Source: Pseudomonas sp. MYb327
Lineage (GTDB): Bacteria > Pseudomonadota > Gammaproteobacteria > Pseudomonadales > Pseudomonadaceae
Direction: 5' to 3'
Length of the DNA stretch: 64,000 nucleotides
NCBI RefSeq assembly: GCF_040438925.1
Contig: NZ_CP159258.1
Location: forward strand, 4,230,001-4,294,000
Position numbers and translations under genes: made by a program. Positions within the stretch are counted from its first letter, which is position 1; every line of letters begins with the position of its first letter. A model generated the notes under the pieces. The model made no database searches. It was not told the DNA's origin and saw nothing but the letters and a program-made list of their open reading frames with translations. Shown here piece after piece: positions 9,496 through 17,886 of this stretch.

Positions 9496-9797
9496 GAGTG
9501 CTCCATCCAGTAGGCCAATCCCGCTGCCGCCGCCAATAACAAGCTAGTGACGATCAACCCGAACCAGGCCCGCCACGCTGTACGACAGGCAAAACACCAG
9601 ATCACCGCCAGCAGATAGACCATGAATGAACTCATCATTCCGGTCACTACAGCTTCGGTGAGGGCCATGGGTACCCATAGCGTCAGGCAAACACTGGCCA
9701 ACGCTGTCACGAGGTACCCGCCGAACACGGCCGCCAGCACCCGCGAAGTGACCGCCAGTCGATAGGAAACGGGGAGCGTGGTGCATCTGCCTTTCAT
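9492..9797 (-). CDS. DUF3649-like small membrane protein, first gene of iron operon
   Basis: A 101-residue protein with three membrane helices (about 15-40, 46-68 and 74-97), matching the family seen at the head of PepSY/DUF3325 iron operons. The function is unknown. Its stop overlaps the PepSY start (ATGA). A Fur-like palindrome lies about 60 bases upstream of its start codon, so the transcript probably begins here. Confidence 0.75.
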   Translation of the reverse strand: MKGRCTTLPVSYRLAVTSRVLAAVFGGYLVTALASVCLTLWVPMALTEAVVTGMMSSFMVYLLAVIWCFACRTAWRAWFGLIVTSLLLAAAAGLAYWMEHS

Positions 9798-9856
9798 GTC
9801 GCGACCTTGAAACCGAGTGAGACCGCATGAACGTCACGGGGCCAGCAAGGCGCGAT

Positions 9857-9875
9857 ATTAATGATAAATATTCTC
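9857..9875 (-). promoter_or_regulatory. Candidate Fur box for the DUF3649-PepSY-DUF3325-ECF-FecR operon
   Basis: ATTAATGATAAATATTCTC matches 14 of 19 positions of the Fur consensus GATAATGATAATCATTATC, including an unbroken TAATGATAA core. It lies 60 bases before the first start codon, a position where Fur would block transcription when iron is plentiful. Confidence 0.7.
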
Positions 9876-9908
9876 ATACGCAAAAGAAGCGGATGACTGA
9901 TCACTAAA

Positions 9909-9942
9909 CCTGTGGCGAGGGAGCTTGCTCCCTCGCCACAGG
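9909..9942. repeat. Perfect REP palindrome
   Basis: CCTGTGGCGAGGGAGC pairs fully with GCTCCCTCGCCACAGG around a 2-base centre (TT). This is one of the short-palindrome REP families of fluorescent pseudomonads. The same core recurs near 34991-35091. Confidence 0.85.
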
Positions 9943-9960
9943 GTATCGGTGAACTCTAGA

Positions 9961-9989
9961 AACAAAACGGGCCTGCGTTGCAGGCCCGT
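9961..9989 (-). terminator. Rho-independent terminator of the HPF-like gene
   Basis: Read on the minus strand, a perfect 10-bp stem (ACGGGCCTGC with GCAGGCCCGT, 3-base loop) is followed by TTTTGTT. It begins about 33 bases after the stop of the HPF-like gene. Confidence 0.85.
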
Positions 9990-10022
9990 TTGAGTGGGGA
10001 GGGTAAAAAAGTGAATCAGGCT

Positions 10023-10433
10023 TCAGCCGTTTAGCGCAGCCTGTTCGTTTTCAAGAAACTCTTCTTCCAGTAGCACATCGGCGTGAGCCCTGCGCTCGAA
10101 CGGCACCACGGCGGCGCGTGGTTTGCCTCGCAATTTGCCGAACAAGTGTTCCAGCGCATGCTCGAGTTTCTCGGCGGCTCCATCGATCGCCAGTTCCAGG
10201 CTGGCGGCTTTATGGGTGACAGAAATCGGTTGGTGGCCTTTTGGCCGCGCTTCCAGTTGGCAGCGCAAATCGTGGGGACCCGGCTTGTCGCCGTTCTCGT
10301 CCCTCAGGTGGACTTCGACACGAGTCAGGTCTTCTTCGTATCGTTCGAGCGTGCTCTCAATGGTAGTACGTACCCACTCCTCCAGTCGGATGCTGCTTTG
10401 AATATGGTTATCGCTATTGACTTGGATTTGCAT
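10023..10433 (-). CDS. HPF/RaiA-family ribosome-associated protein
   Basis: A 136-residue protein with an N-terminal sigma-54-modulation/S30EA-type fold (about residues 1-100: MQIQVNSDNHIQ, then VEVHLRDENGDKPGPHDLRC and the helix LELAIDGAAEKLEHALEHLF). Members bind the 30S decoding centre and hibernate ribosomes in stress or stationary phase. The short acidic tail lacks the long C-terminal dimerisation domain, so it is a short-HPF/YfiA type. It is a single-gene unit with its own terminator. It is not next to rpoN, so it is probably a secondary copy rather than the classical hpf. Confidence 0.82.
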   Translation of the reverse strand: MQIQVNSDNHIQSSIRLEEWVRTTIESTLERYEEDLTRVEVHLRDENGDKPGPHDLRCQLEARPKGHQPISVTHKAASLELAIDGAAEKLEHALEHLFGKLRGKPRAAVVPFERRAHADVLLEEEFLENEQAALNG

Positions 10434-10647
10434 AGTTCATCCCTTATTTCAGCTAGCTCGCGAGAGGCCGGTCAGCTAAGCCCTTGGGCGTCATCACCGT
10501 GACCTCTTGTTTACACAATCGGTCTGTACGCTGAACAATTCAACCCCTAAAAAAAGATAAATTTGTAATCGCAAAAAAAGCCGGACAACCGGTAAAAGCG
10601 CTGTTAAGGTCGGGAGTTGAGTCGCCCTGCTCCTCTGTCACAAATTC

Positions 10648-11595
10648 TCACATCTGCTGGTCCGCCAGCGGGTGCAAACCACGAAAAATCCCCGCCTCTT
10701 CCACCAGCCAGTCATGCACCGCACGCACGCCCGGATGGCTCAGCGCACCCGGCGCATAGAGCACCATGTAGCGCTTGTGATTGGGCACCGCCAGACCAAA
10801 CGGCACGATCAAGGCGCCGCGTTCCAGTTCGTCGTTGAGCAGCGTTCGCCGCGCAATTGCCACGCCCATCCCGGCGATGGCCGCCTCGATGGTCAGGTGA
10901 TTGCGATTGAAGGTATGTCCGCGTCGAACATCCGCACCTTCAAAGCCGATGGCATTCAAATAAAACTCCCATTCCGCATATTCATAACTGCCGCGCCAGG
11001 CAGTGATGTCGTGCAGCAGCGGGAAATGCATCAGATCCGCCGGCCCATGCAAGGGCGGCCGTCCGCGCAGCAGCCCTGGCGCACACACCGGGAAAATCTG
11101 CTCGTCGAGCAAGGCTGTGGATAACAATCCGGGATAGCTGCCGTCGTTCAGGTCAATGGCTAGATCGAAGTCGCCCTCGTGCAACGGCACGCTGCTGTCC
11201 TCGGCCACCAGGCGCAACTGAATATCGGGAAAACGCTGCTGCAACCGCGGCAGGCGCGGGGTTAGCCACTTGCTCAGGAACGACGGAATCGACCGCACCC
11301 GCAACGTCCCGCTGATCATGCCCGCATCCAGTCGGCGCAATTCCGCATCGATGCTGCCGTAGGCCTCGTTGACGGTGATTGCCAGTCGTTGGCCTTCAGC
11401 ACTCAGTTCCACGCCCCGAGCGCGTCGATGAAACAAGCGGAAACCCAAGCGCTCTTCCAGTTGGCGGATCTGCTGGCTGACGGCCCCCGGCGTGATGTGC
11501 AGCTCTTCAGCGCAACGGGTAAACGATAAGTGCCGCGCGGCGCAGGAAAACACCTGTAGCCACACGTAGGTCTGGGCGTGCAATTGACGGCTCAT
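10648..11595 (-). CDS. LysR-family regulator divergent from sdaA
   Basis: A 315-residue LysR-type regulator of the GcvA-like branch. The winged helix is at residues 14-73 ([24 protein letters not shown]), followed by a substrate-binding domain at about 95-300. It is divergent from L-serine ammonia-lyase with about 135 bases between the coding regions, so it probably controls sdaA in response to serine or a related amino acid. A T-N11-A type dyad lies just before its start codon. The weak hairpin and T-run at about 10573-10592 on the minus strand may terminate it. Confidence 0.9.
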   Translation of the reverse strand: MSRQLHAQTYVWLQVFSCAARHLSFTRCAEELHITPGAVSQQIRQLEERLGFRLFHRRARGVELSAEGQRLAITVNEAYGSIDAELRRLDAGMISGTLRVRSIPSFLSKWLTPRLPRLQQRFPDIQLRLVAEDSSVPLHEGDFDLAIDLNDGSYPGLLSTALLDEQIFPVCAPGLLRGRPPLHGPADLMHFPLLHDITAWRGSYEYAEWEFYLNAIGFEGADVRRGHTFNRNHLTIEAAIAGMGVAIARRTLLNDELERGALIVPFGLAVPNHKRYMVLYAPGALSHPGVRAVHDWLVEEAGIFRGLHPLADQQM

Positions 11596-11597
11596 CG

Positions 11598-11612
11598 TTT
11601 AGTCCTGCTAAA
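11598..11612. promoter_or_regulatory. Possible LysR binding dyad
   Basis: TTTAG-TCCTG-CTAAA is a perfect 5-bp inverted repeat with the T-N11-A geometry of LysR operators. It lies 2 bases upstream of the LysR start, in the region shared with sdaA. The position suits autorepression plus sdaA activation. Confidence 0.45.
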
Positions 11613-11730
11613 GGCTTTCTTAGGAAGTTTCGTTGGTCACGTAGGACCTAGGGCGGCAGTATCGCTGAAAGTGCGCTTGTCCTACAAAAATGGCAGCGAT
11701 TTATCTTCCATTGCAGGAATAGGCTTTAGC

Positions 11731-13107
11731 ATGGCTATCAGTGTTTTCGATCTCTTTAAAGTCGGCATCGGTCCGTCCAGCTCCCACACCGTGGGTCCGA
11801 TGCGCGCTGCCGCGACCTTCGCCCAGGCCCTGGTGGATCAAGCTTTCCTGGCTGACGTGCGGCGAGTAGAAATCCGCCTCTATGGCTCCCTGTCGGCCAC
11901 CGGTGTCGGTCACGCCACCGACCGCGCCTGCGTGATGGGTCTGATGGGCGAATGGCCGGATCGCATCGATCCTTCCACCATCGACAGCCGTATCCACACC
12001 GTGCGTGAAATCGGCGAATTATCATTGGCTGGCAAAGTGACCATCGCCTTCGACTGGTCGCGCGATCTCCTGCTGCTCGACGAGAGTTTGCCCTACCACC
12101 CCAACGCGATGTCTCTGACAGCCTTCGGCGAAACCGGCGAGCTGTTCGAACAAACGTACTACTCAGTTGGCGGCGGTTTCATCATCGAAGCGGCCGAAGC
12201 CGAGTCCGGTGTTGCCCCCGTCAGCGACGTCATGCTGCCGTACGATTTTTCCAGCGCCGCCGAACTGCTCAAGCTCTGTAACGAGCATGGCCTACGGGTT
12301 TGCGAGTTGATGATGGCCAACGAGCGGGCTTGGCGCAGTGACGAAGAGATCCGCCAGGGCCTGCTGCATATCTGGTCGGTGATGCGCGAATGTGTCGAGC
12401 AAGGACTGGAACACGAAGGCATTTTGCCCGGCGGTCTGAATGTGCCGCGTCGCGCTGCGAAACTGCACCGCAGCCTGTTGGAAATCGGCAAGCCGAACGT
12501 CATCACTTCGACCCTGTCCGCCATGGAATGGGTGAACCTGTTCGCCCTCGCCGTGAACGAAGAAAACGCCGCTGGCGGGCGCATGGTCACCGCACCGACC
12601 AACGGCGCGGCGGGAATCATTCCGGCGGTGCTGCACTACTACATGAAATTCAACCCGGACGCGTCGGACGATGACGTTGTCTCGTTCTTTCTGGGCGCGG
12701 CGGCCGTGGGCATTCTCTGCAAGAAAAACGCGTCGATCTCCGGCGCTGAAGTCGGCTGTCAGGGCGAAGTTGGCAGCGCCTGCGCCATGGCCGCCGCCGG
12801 CCTTGCAGAGGTGCTCGGCGCCACGCCGGAGCAACTGGAAAACGCCGCTGAAATCGGTCTTGAACACAACCTCGGCCTGACCTGCGACCCGGTCGGCGGT
12901 TTAGTACAAGTGCCCTGCATCGAGCGCAACGCGATTGCCGCCGTGAAAGCGATCAATGCCACGCAAATGGCCCTGCGTGGCGACGGTAAGCACTTCATTT
13001 CTTTGGATCGGGTGATCCGCACCATGCGCGATACCGGCGCTGACATGCACGACAAATACAAAGAAACGTCACGGGGTGGCCTGGCGGTGAACTGGGTGGA
13101 GTGCTGA
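11731..13107 (+). CDS. sdaA: L-serine ammonia-lyase (iron-sulfur type)
   Basis: A single-chain L-serine dehydratase of 458 residues; it converts L-serine to pyruvate and ammonia in the cytosol. The N-terminal beta domain starts [20 protein letters not shown]. The alpha domain carries cysteines at 343, 385 and 396, which match the positions of the 4Fe-4S ligands described for the Legionella enzyme. I chose the ATG at 11731 because the longer frame would run into the divergent LysR gene and because [10 protein letters not shown] is the family N-terminus. A strong bidirectional terminator follows. Confidence 0.96.
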   Translation: MAISVFDLFKVGIGPSSSHTVGPMRAAATFAQALVDQAFLADVRRVEIRLYGSLSATGVGHATDRACVMGLMGEWPDRIDPSTIDSRIHTVREIGELSLAGKVTIAFDWSRDLLLLDESLPYHPNAMSLTAFGETGELFEQTYYSVGGGFIIEAAEAESGVAPVSDVMLPYDFSSAAELLKLCNEHGLRVCELMMANERAWRSDEEIRQGLLHIWSVMRECVEQGLEHEGILPGGLNVPRRAAKLHRSLLEIGKPNVITSTLSAMEWVNLFALAVNEENAAGGRMVTAPTNGAAGIIPAVLHYYMKFNPDASDDDVVSFFLGAAAVGILCKKNASISGAEVGCQGEVGSACAMAAAGLAEVLGATPEQLENAAEIGLEHNLGLTCDPVGGLVQVPCIERNAIAAVKAINATQMALRGDGKHFISLDRVIRTMRDTGADMHDKYKETSRGGLAVNWVEC

Positions 13108-13148
13108 TCGTTTTGAAAGCACGGCAAAGTTTATTGCCCTGAAACGGG

Positions 13149-13194
13149 CAGGTAAAAAGAAGGCGGGCCACAGTGCCCGCCTTCTTTTTACCTG
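13149..13194. terminator. Strong bidirectional terminator after sdaA
   Basis: A perfect 20-bp stem (CAGGTAAAAAGAAGGCGGGC and its complement) with a 6-base loop carries A-runs on the left and T-runs on the right inside the stem. It begins 41 bases after the sdaA stop. Confidence 0.92.
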
Positions 13195-13361
13195 CATTTA
13201 TTGTCCGACAATCGTTCCGGCATGCCCTTTGCTACATCCCGACCGAGGGCAAAAAGGACTTTTGCAAACCTCAGCGAGCGACACGCCGATGGTCTGGAGT
13301 GGCGAACTAATCCCGATCACGGCCGTCAACAACTGCACGTTCAATCAGGCGGTGACGCATC

Positions 13362-13679
13362 ATGGACAACCCTTTTCAGCTCATTACCGATGCTTTTGCA
13401 GCGGATTATCAAATCAACCTGAGCATTCAGGGTCTGGATGGCAGCATCATGCTGACCCTGTCCAACAGTGGCCGTGTAGTAGCCAAGCGGATGATCAGCA
13501 CCGAACAACGCAACGACCCCGAGCGCATCAAACGCTTGGTGCAAAGCATTCAATTCGGCATTGCCATCGAACAGGGCCACAGTGCCGTGGCCATCCTCGA
13601 AGCCATGACCGATGACGGGGCACGCAACCTTCCACCACCCTCCGTCAAAGGCCGGCCGGGACCGGCCATGGGGCTTTAA
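13362..13679 (+). CDS. DUF3509-like small protein
   Basis: A 105-residue soluble protein with a compact N-terminal 80 residues (a beta-rich start FQLITDAFAADYQINLSIQ, then helix DPERIKRLVQSIQFGIAIEQG) and a Pro-rich tail. It resembles the Pseudomonas DUF3509 proteins of unknown function. The ATG has only a weak upstream ribosome site. Its last 4 bases overlap the end of the convergent psiE-like gene. Confidence 0.65.
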   Translation: MDNPFQLITDAFAADYQINLSIQGLDGSIMLTLSNSGRVVAKRMISTEQRNDPERIKRLVQSIQFGIAIEQGHSAVAILEAMTDDGARNLPPPSVKGRPGPAMGL

Positions 13680-14176
13680 AGCTCGCCCTTCTCCACTTCC
13701 GGATGTTCACCTGAACCCGCACCCGTCTTACGGTGCGGGTGTTCGATCTTCACCGACGGAAATTGTGACGAGGCGTAACGCACCACCAGGATTGCAAACG
13801 CCAGCAGCAAGATTCCGCCGCACAGGTAGATGATCCCCAGATCCGGGGGATTGTGGTGCGACACGTTGGAGATCAGCAACCGAGTCAACGCGGTGATTGC
13901 CACGTAGATCAGGAAGCGCACGGGCATGTGATTGGTCTTGAAGTAAATCCCGACCATTGCGCCCAGTTCGAGGTAGATGAACAGCAGCAAGATGTCATCG
14001 ATCTTGATATGCCCCTGTTCGAGCATCCCGAGAAACTCCATCACCGCTGCCCATGCGGTGACTGCACCAATAGCGAACAGCGCCAGGTAGTGGAAGGTCT
14101 CGACGAACAAATTGCCCAGGGACTCTGCCAGTTCATGCACGTTCTGCCGCAGCTTCTCGGCCCAGTTGATTTTCAC
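13676..14176 (-). CDS. PsiE-like phosphate-starvation-inducible membrane protein
   Basis: A 166-residue inner-membrane protein with four helices (about residues 25-52, 58-78, 88-105 and 112-130). Family-typical stretches are ILLLFIYLELGAMVGIYFKT and NHMPVRFLIYVAITALTRLLI. The role of PsiE is not established, although its E. coli namesake is induced by phosphate starvation. I could not find a convincing Pho box upstream. A charged C-terminal tail of about 35 residues is extra relative to the membrane core. Confidence 0.85.
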   Translation of the reverse strand: MKINWAEKLRQNVHELAESLGNLFVETFHYLALFAIGAVTAWAAVMEFLGMLEQGHIKIDDILLLFIYLELGAMVGIYFKTNHMPVRFLIYVAITALTRLLISNVSHHNPPDLGIIYLCGGILLLAFAILVVRYASSQFPSVKIEHPHRKTGAGSGEHPEVEKGEL

Positions 14177-14232
14177 GATGATGCTTCCTTAGGTCGGTTC
14201 GACCGGATAATGCAGGGTGGACGTGACGGTTG

Positions 14233-14246
14233 TTCTGCATGCAGAA
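14233..14246. repeat. Perfect 14-bp palindrome upstream of psiE-like gene
   Basis: TTCTGCATGCAGAA is a gapless perfect palindrome about 57 bases before the psiE-like start, in the gap shared with the Rhs gene. It could be an operator; no known binding protein can be assigned. Confidence 0.35.
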
Positions 14247-14410
14247 AAAAGGCCAGTGGCCGTCGAGTGAGATGACAAGCGGTCAAGACGAGGCACTTTC
14301 TGACATCGTTGCATCGCGCTACATCCGGGTCGGGACTGGTATTTCTTACAGTATCTTTGGCGAAAAGAACGAGGCACATTGGCGGAGCCGCAACTCCTCC
14401 GGACGACCTC

Positions 14411-17200
14411 ATGCCTGCCACTGCACGTAGTCTCGATTATTCAACTCCGGCAATCATGGTGATCGAACCCAGAGGCCTGATCGTTCGAAAGATTATGTAT
14501 TGCCGAAACGTGGCCGGGGGCGAAACCGAAACAAGAGTGACCCGCCAGGTCTATAACCATGCGGCTCAACAAGTAGCCAATTGGGACCCTCGCCTCTTGA
14601 AACTGGCAGAGTCCCAGCCGGACACCAAGGCTAATCTGACTTCGCGCTTCACCATGACTGGCGCTTCATTGTTCACCGACAGTGTCGATGCAGGGTGGCG
14701 GCTTGCGTTGATGAATGACGCAGGTGGGGCGTGTCGGAACTGGGACTCACGCGGTACTCAGAGGCACACCGAATATGACTTTCAGCTAAGGCCGGTGGCC
14801 GTGATTGAGCACGAGAAGGGGGGTGAGCCAAAAACCGTTGAGCGCTTTACCTTTGAAGCTAATCGTCAGCCATCGGCAGAGCACAACAGCTGCGGTCGCC
14901 TTATACGTCACGACGACACTGCGGGCACCCGGGAGATCCCGGGATATGACCTTCATGGACAGCCGCTGGGTGAAACGCGGCGTTTTTTGAACCAGCTACA
15001 GACCCCCTCCTGGCCGCAAGAATTGCCACTTCGTGAGCAACTACTCGGATCAGAACGCTTCACCTCCAGCGACCGGTTTTCGCCGACCGGCGAACAGCTG
15101 GAAACGATCGATGCGAGGGGTAACTGCCAACTTCATCAATACAACCTCTCTGGACAACCCAATCAAATCAAGCTGCGTTTGTTCAAGGGCCCAGAACATA
15201 CCGTGCTCAGCGAAATTCGCTACAACGCTCTTGGGCAGATGGAAAGCGAAACGGCTGGAAATGGCGTAATCAGCCGCGCTGAATACCGGCCCGAAGATGG
15301 TCGATTATTACGGCTCGTTTCGCTCCACTCGGTTCACCCTGTGCTGCAGGATTTAAGTTATGACTACGACCCTGTGGGTAATATCGTTCGCATCGAAGAG
15401 TCGGCACTCACAACGCTTTATTTCAATAATCAACAGACTCGACCTGAATCGATCTACTGCTACGACACCCTTTACCAACTGATCAAATCCACCGGCCGCG
15501 AGAGCTGCTTGCCCACGCCTGGCGCCTGTCTTCCTGATTACCAGCCACTACCTCCCGATCCAACACAGATGGCTAATTATGTTCAAACCTTTGATTACGA
15601 TAAGGGTGGCAACCTGCGAAAACTGGTGCACGTCGGTGCACGGCAATACTCCCGACACATGTCCACGGCGCCAGAGAGCAATCGCAGCTTGTCTGTGCCA
15701 GTAGATGGAAGCGAACCGGACTTCTCCGCGAGTTTCGATCTAAACGGCAATCTCAAACGCTTGCAGGCGGGACCGGAGATGGACTGGGATCTGCGCAATC
15801 AATTGCAAGAAGTCACTCTCGTCTGTCGACCGGACGGTGCCAATGATCGCGAACAATATGTGTATGACGGTGGTGGCCAGCGGGTTCGCAAAATAACCAC
15901 TACTCAAGCCAAAAACGTGATCCATTTTGCCGAAGTGCTGTACCTGCGAGACCTGGAGATTCGTACCAACAGTGCCAGCAACGAAATTCTCCACGTTATT
16001 AATGTCCACACCGGACGCGGCAGTGTGCGAGTCCTGCATTGGGAATCCCCGCCTCCCCAGAATGTCGACAACGATCAACTACGCTATGGCCTCTCCGACC
16101 ACTTGGGATCCGGTGCCCTGGAATTGGATGAGTCCGCGCAAGTACTGAGTCGGGAAGGTTACTACCCGTATGGCGGCACGGCATGGTTTGCGGCTCGCAG
16201 CGAGACTGAAGGCAAATACAAAACCATTCGTTATTCGGGCAAAGAGCGGGATGTCAGTGGGCTTTATTACTATGGGTTTCGGTATTACATCGCTTGGTGG
16301 TGTCGGTGGTTGAATCCGGATCCGATTGGCGTATTAGGCGGGATGAATTTGTATCAAATGGTGCGAAATAATCCTGTGGTGAACATCGATCCTGATGGAC
16401 ATATGGAGCGAGGAGTAGGTCAACCCGGTGCGCAACGTACTGCCCCGCCGCCCGTTCCGGCCAGGCCTCAATCAACGCTGACCAACTCAGCTCGACTTCT
16501 AGCTCAATCAACCGATTCAACACGCCAGATATTTAGCCTGGAGGACATACTCAAACTGCCTACCCTATCCAAAGATAAATTTGAAAAAACAATAGTACAG
16601 CTTTTAGAAACGTCCCAAGCCGCTGACTTTCAATCCATAAATGACTTCATTGAGGCCGGTCAAGGACACCCAAATAGAGACCTAAGAAAACTGGCAAACT
16701 CAAAAAGCTTACGGCTAAAAGACAGCACCACAGAGCTAATTAATGAGCTGCACAAACTTGGCGCAATGGAAGAAAAACTCATTGCATATCGATCAATTAA
16801 AACTACGGAAATGGGTATTGCAGAGCTGCAAAAAAAAGGAAATCTGGTCACAGACCTAGGAATACAAAGCGCCTCGGTAACCCGTAAAAATGCTGAAGAC
16901 TGGGGCAGTGGCTGGGCAAAAGATGCTTCGAAGGTCCCTAGAGATGTCATGATTATTTTTGGAGCTGATGTCCCAAAGACTAATCTTGCAACCGGATTTT
17001 TGATTGACCATGTCGCAATATTACCAGCAGAGAAACTTGAAGTAGCCGACTCTGAACTCAAAGACGGAAAACTTTACGTCCTATTGACAAAGCCCACATC
17101 CGCTAATGACATCAATACCGTATTTACAATTTTCGATGGAACTATCATTAATAATCTTTCAGAAATTCAGAGTTTTCTTAGATCAGTTGGCTCTGCATAA
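14411..17200 (+). CDS. Rhs-repeat/TccC-like polymorphic toxin with ART-like C-terminal tail
   Basis: A 929-residue protein. Residues 1-660 are a TccC-type Rhs shell: an N-terminal ANLTSRFTMTGASLFTDSVDAGWR segment typical of insecticidal-toxin C proteins (quoted loosely), YD repeats, and the core motif from LRYGLSDHLGSG to GGMNLYQMVRNNP and the closing DPDG. After this, about 265 residues of AT-rich, unrelated sequence form the hypervariable toxin tail. There I see an ADP-ribosyltransferase-like pattern: AYRS with Arg794, SAS at 820-822, then LIDHVAILP at 864-872, where the catalytic Glu would be expected but Val868 stands. No tcA or tcB partner and no immunity gene are nearby. The ATG start lacks a clear ribosome site. 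Confidence 0.85.
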   Translation: MPATARSLDYSTPAIMVIEPRGLIVRKIMYCRNVAGGETETRVTRQVYNHAAQQVANWDPRLLKLAESQPDTKANLTSRFTMTGASLFTDSVDAGWRLALMNDAGGACRNWDSRGTQRHTEYDFQLRPVAVIEHEKGGEPKTVERFTFEANRQPSAEHNSCGRLIRHDDTAGTREIPGYDLHGQPLGETRRFLNQLQTPSWPQELPLREQLLGSERFTSSDRFSPTGEQLETIDARGNCQLHQYNLSGQPNQIKLRLFKGPEHTVLSEIRYNALGQMESETAGNGVISRAEYRPEDGRLLRLVSLHSVHPVLQDLSYDYDPVGNIVRIEESALTTLYFNNQQTRPESIYCYDTLYQLIKSTGRESCLPTPGACLPDYQPLPPDPTQMANYVQTFDYDKGGNLRKLVHVGARQYSRHMSTAPESNRSLSVPVDGSEPDFSASFDLNGNLKRLQAGPEMDWDLRNQLQEVTLVCRPDGANDREQYVYDGGGQRVRKITTTQAKNVIHFAEVLYLRDLEIRTNSASNEILHVINVHTGRGSVRVLHWESPPPQNVDNDQLRYGLSDHLGSGALELDESAQVLSREGYYPYGGTAWFAARSETEGKYKTIRYSGKERDVSGLYYYGFRYYIAWWCRWLNPDPIGVLGGMNLYQMVRNNPVVNIDPDGHMERGVGQPGAQRTAPPPVPARPQSTLTNSARLLAQSTDSTRQIFSLEDILKLPTLSKDKFEKTIVQLLETSQAADFQSINDFIEAGQGHPNRDLRKLANSKSLRLKDSTTELINELHKLGAMEEKLIAYRSIKTTEMGIAELQKKGNLVTDLGIQSASVTRKNAEDWGSGWAKDASKVPRDVMIIFGADVPKTNLATGFLIDHVAILPAEKLEVADSELKDGKLYVLLTKPTSANDINTVFTIFDGTIINNLSEIQSFLRSVGSA

Positions 17201-17397
17201 TCGAGGTAATTATCTCGAATATGTGGTGAATTCATGAGAATCCGCCTAAAAACAGCTTTCTAATCTTTCACAGCGTCCAGAGACAAAAGGTGAATCTCCC
17301 CTGACGCCTAGACAAGCCGAAAGCCTCCCGACCCACACAATCTCCAGCTAAAGTAAAAACCCACTACCCAAACCCCAAGGTTTCGCTTATCCTTTAG

Positions 17398-17413
17398 CTG
17401 TATATAGATACAG
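17398..17413. promoter_or_regulatory. LexA (SOS) box of yebG
   Basis: CTGTATATAGATACAG is a near-perfect CTG-N10-CAG LexA operator with an AT-rich core. It lies 44 bases upstream of the yebG start. Confidence 0.92.
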
Positions 17414-17457
17414 TAGTCGATACCGACAACAAAATGTGAAGGCATGTGAGGTGGTGA

Positions 17458-17814
17458 ATGGCCGTCGAAGTGGTATACCGCAGCAGCCGAGATCTGGAGC
17501 GCTTGTTCATGGATAAAGCCGAAGCTGACCGTCATGACAAAATGCTCGAGCTGGCCGAGTTGCTGGCTGAAGTGTTGCAAAAAGCCGTTCCGTCCCTGAC
17601 CGAGCAGCAAGTGGAAGAAGCCGGGATCTACATGGCGAAGAATCGCGATGTGTTTGCCAAGGCATTCAAGAGCCAGCCGGACGCCTTGTCCGAACTGCTC
17701 ACAGCGCCAGCTGAAGTTGCAGAGCCAGTAAAGGTGGCTGCACCCGTTGAGGAAGCAGAAGCTGAGCCTGTTGCCCCGGCCAAGCCAGCCAAGGCCGCCA
17801 AAGCAGCAAAGTAA
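17458..17814 (+). CDS. yebG: YebG-family SOS-induced protein
   Basis: A 118-residue protein. Residues 1-80 match the YebG family (MAVEVVYRSSRDLERLF, KAEADRHDKMLELAELLAEVL, KNRDVFAKAFKS). The remaining 38 residues are a low-complexity Ala/Pro/Glu/Lys tail ending AKAAKAAK, absent from the shorter enterobacterial proteins I remember. YebG is induced by DNA damage; its biochemical role is unknown. The perfect LexA box upstream fits this. The start has GAGGTGG directly upstream, and a strong terminator follows. Confidence 0.9.
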   Translation: MAVEVVYRSSRDLERLFMDKAEADRHDKMLELAELLAEVLQKAVPSLTEQQVEEAGIYMAKNRDVFAKAFKSQPDALSELLTAPAEVAEPVKVAAPVEEAEAEPVAPAKPAKAAKAAK

Positions 17815-17832
17815 GCAACGCCCGAATTGAAT

Positions 17833-17866
17833 AGGCCCTGAGTCCGGTGGACTCAGGGCCTTTTTC
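17833..17866 (+). terminator. Rho-independent terminator of yebG
   Basis: A perfect 13-bp stem (AGGCCCTGAGTCC with GGACTCAGGGCCT, 3-base loop) is followed by a run of T. It starts 19 bases after the yebG stop. Confidence 0.95.
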
Positions 17867-17886
17867 ATTTTGATCTTTTGATCTGG

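Noticed and set aside
11578..11730. N-terminal extension of sdaA by 51 codons
   Set aside because: It would overlap the divergent LysR start and lacks family sequence. [10 protein letters not shown] at 11731 is the conserved start.
14177..14260. Pho box for the psiE-like gene
   Set aside because: No CTGTCAT-type tandem repeat is visible. Only an unrelated 14-bp palindrome was found.
14250..14265. Terminator with GGCC-ACT-GGCC stem and T-run on the minus strand
   Set aside because: The stem is only 4 bp and no minus-strand gene lies upstream of it.
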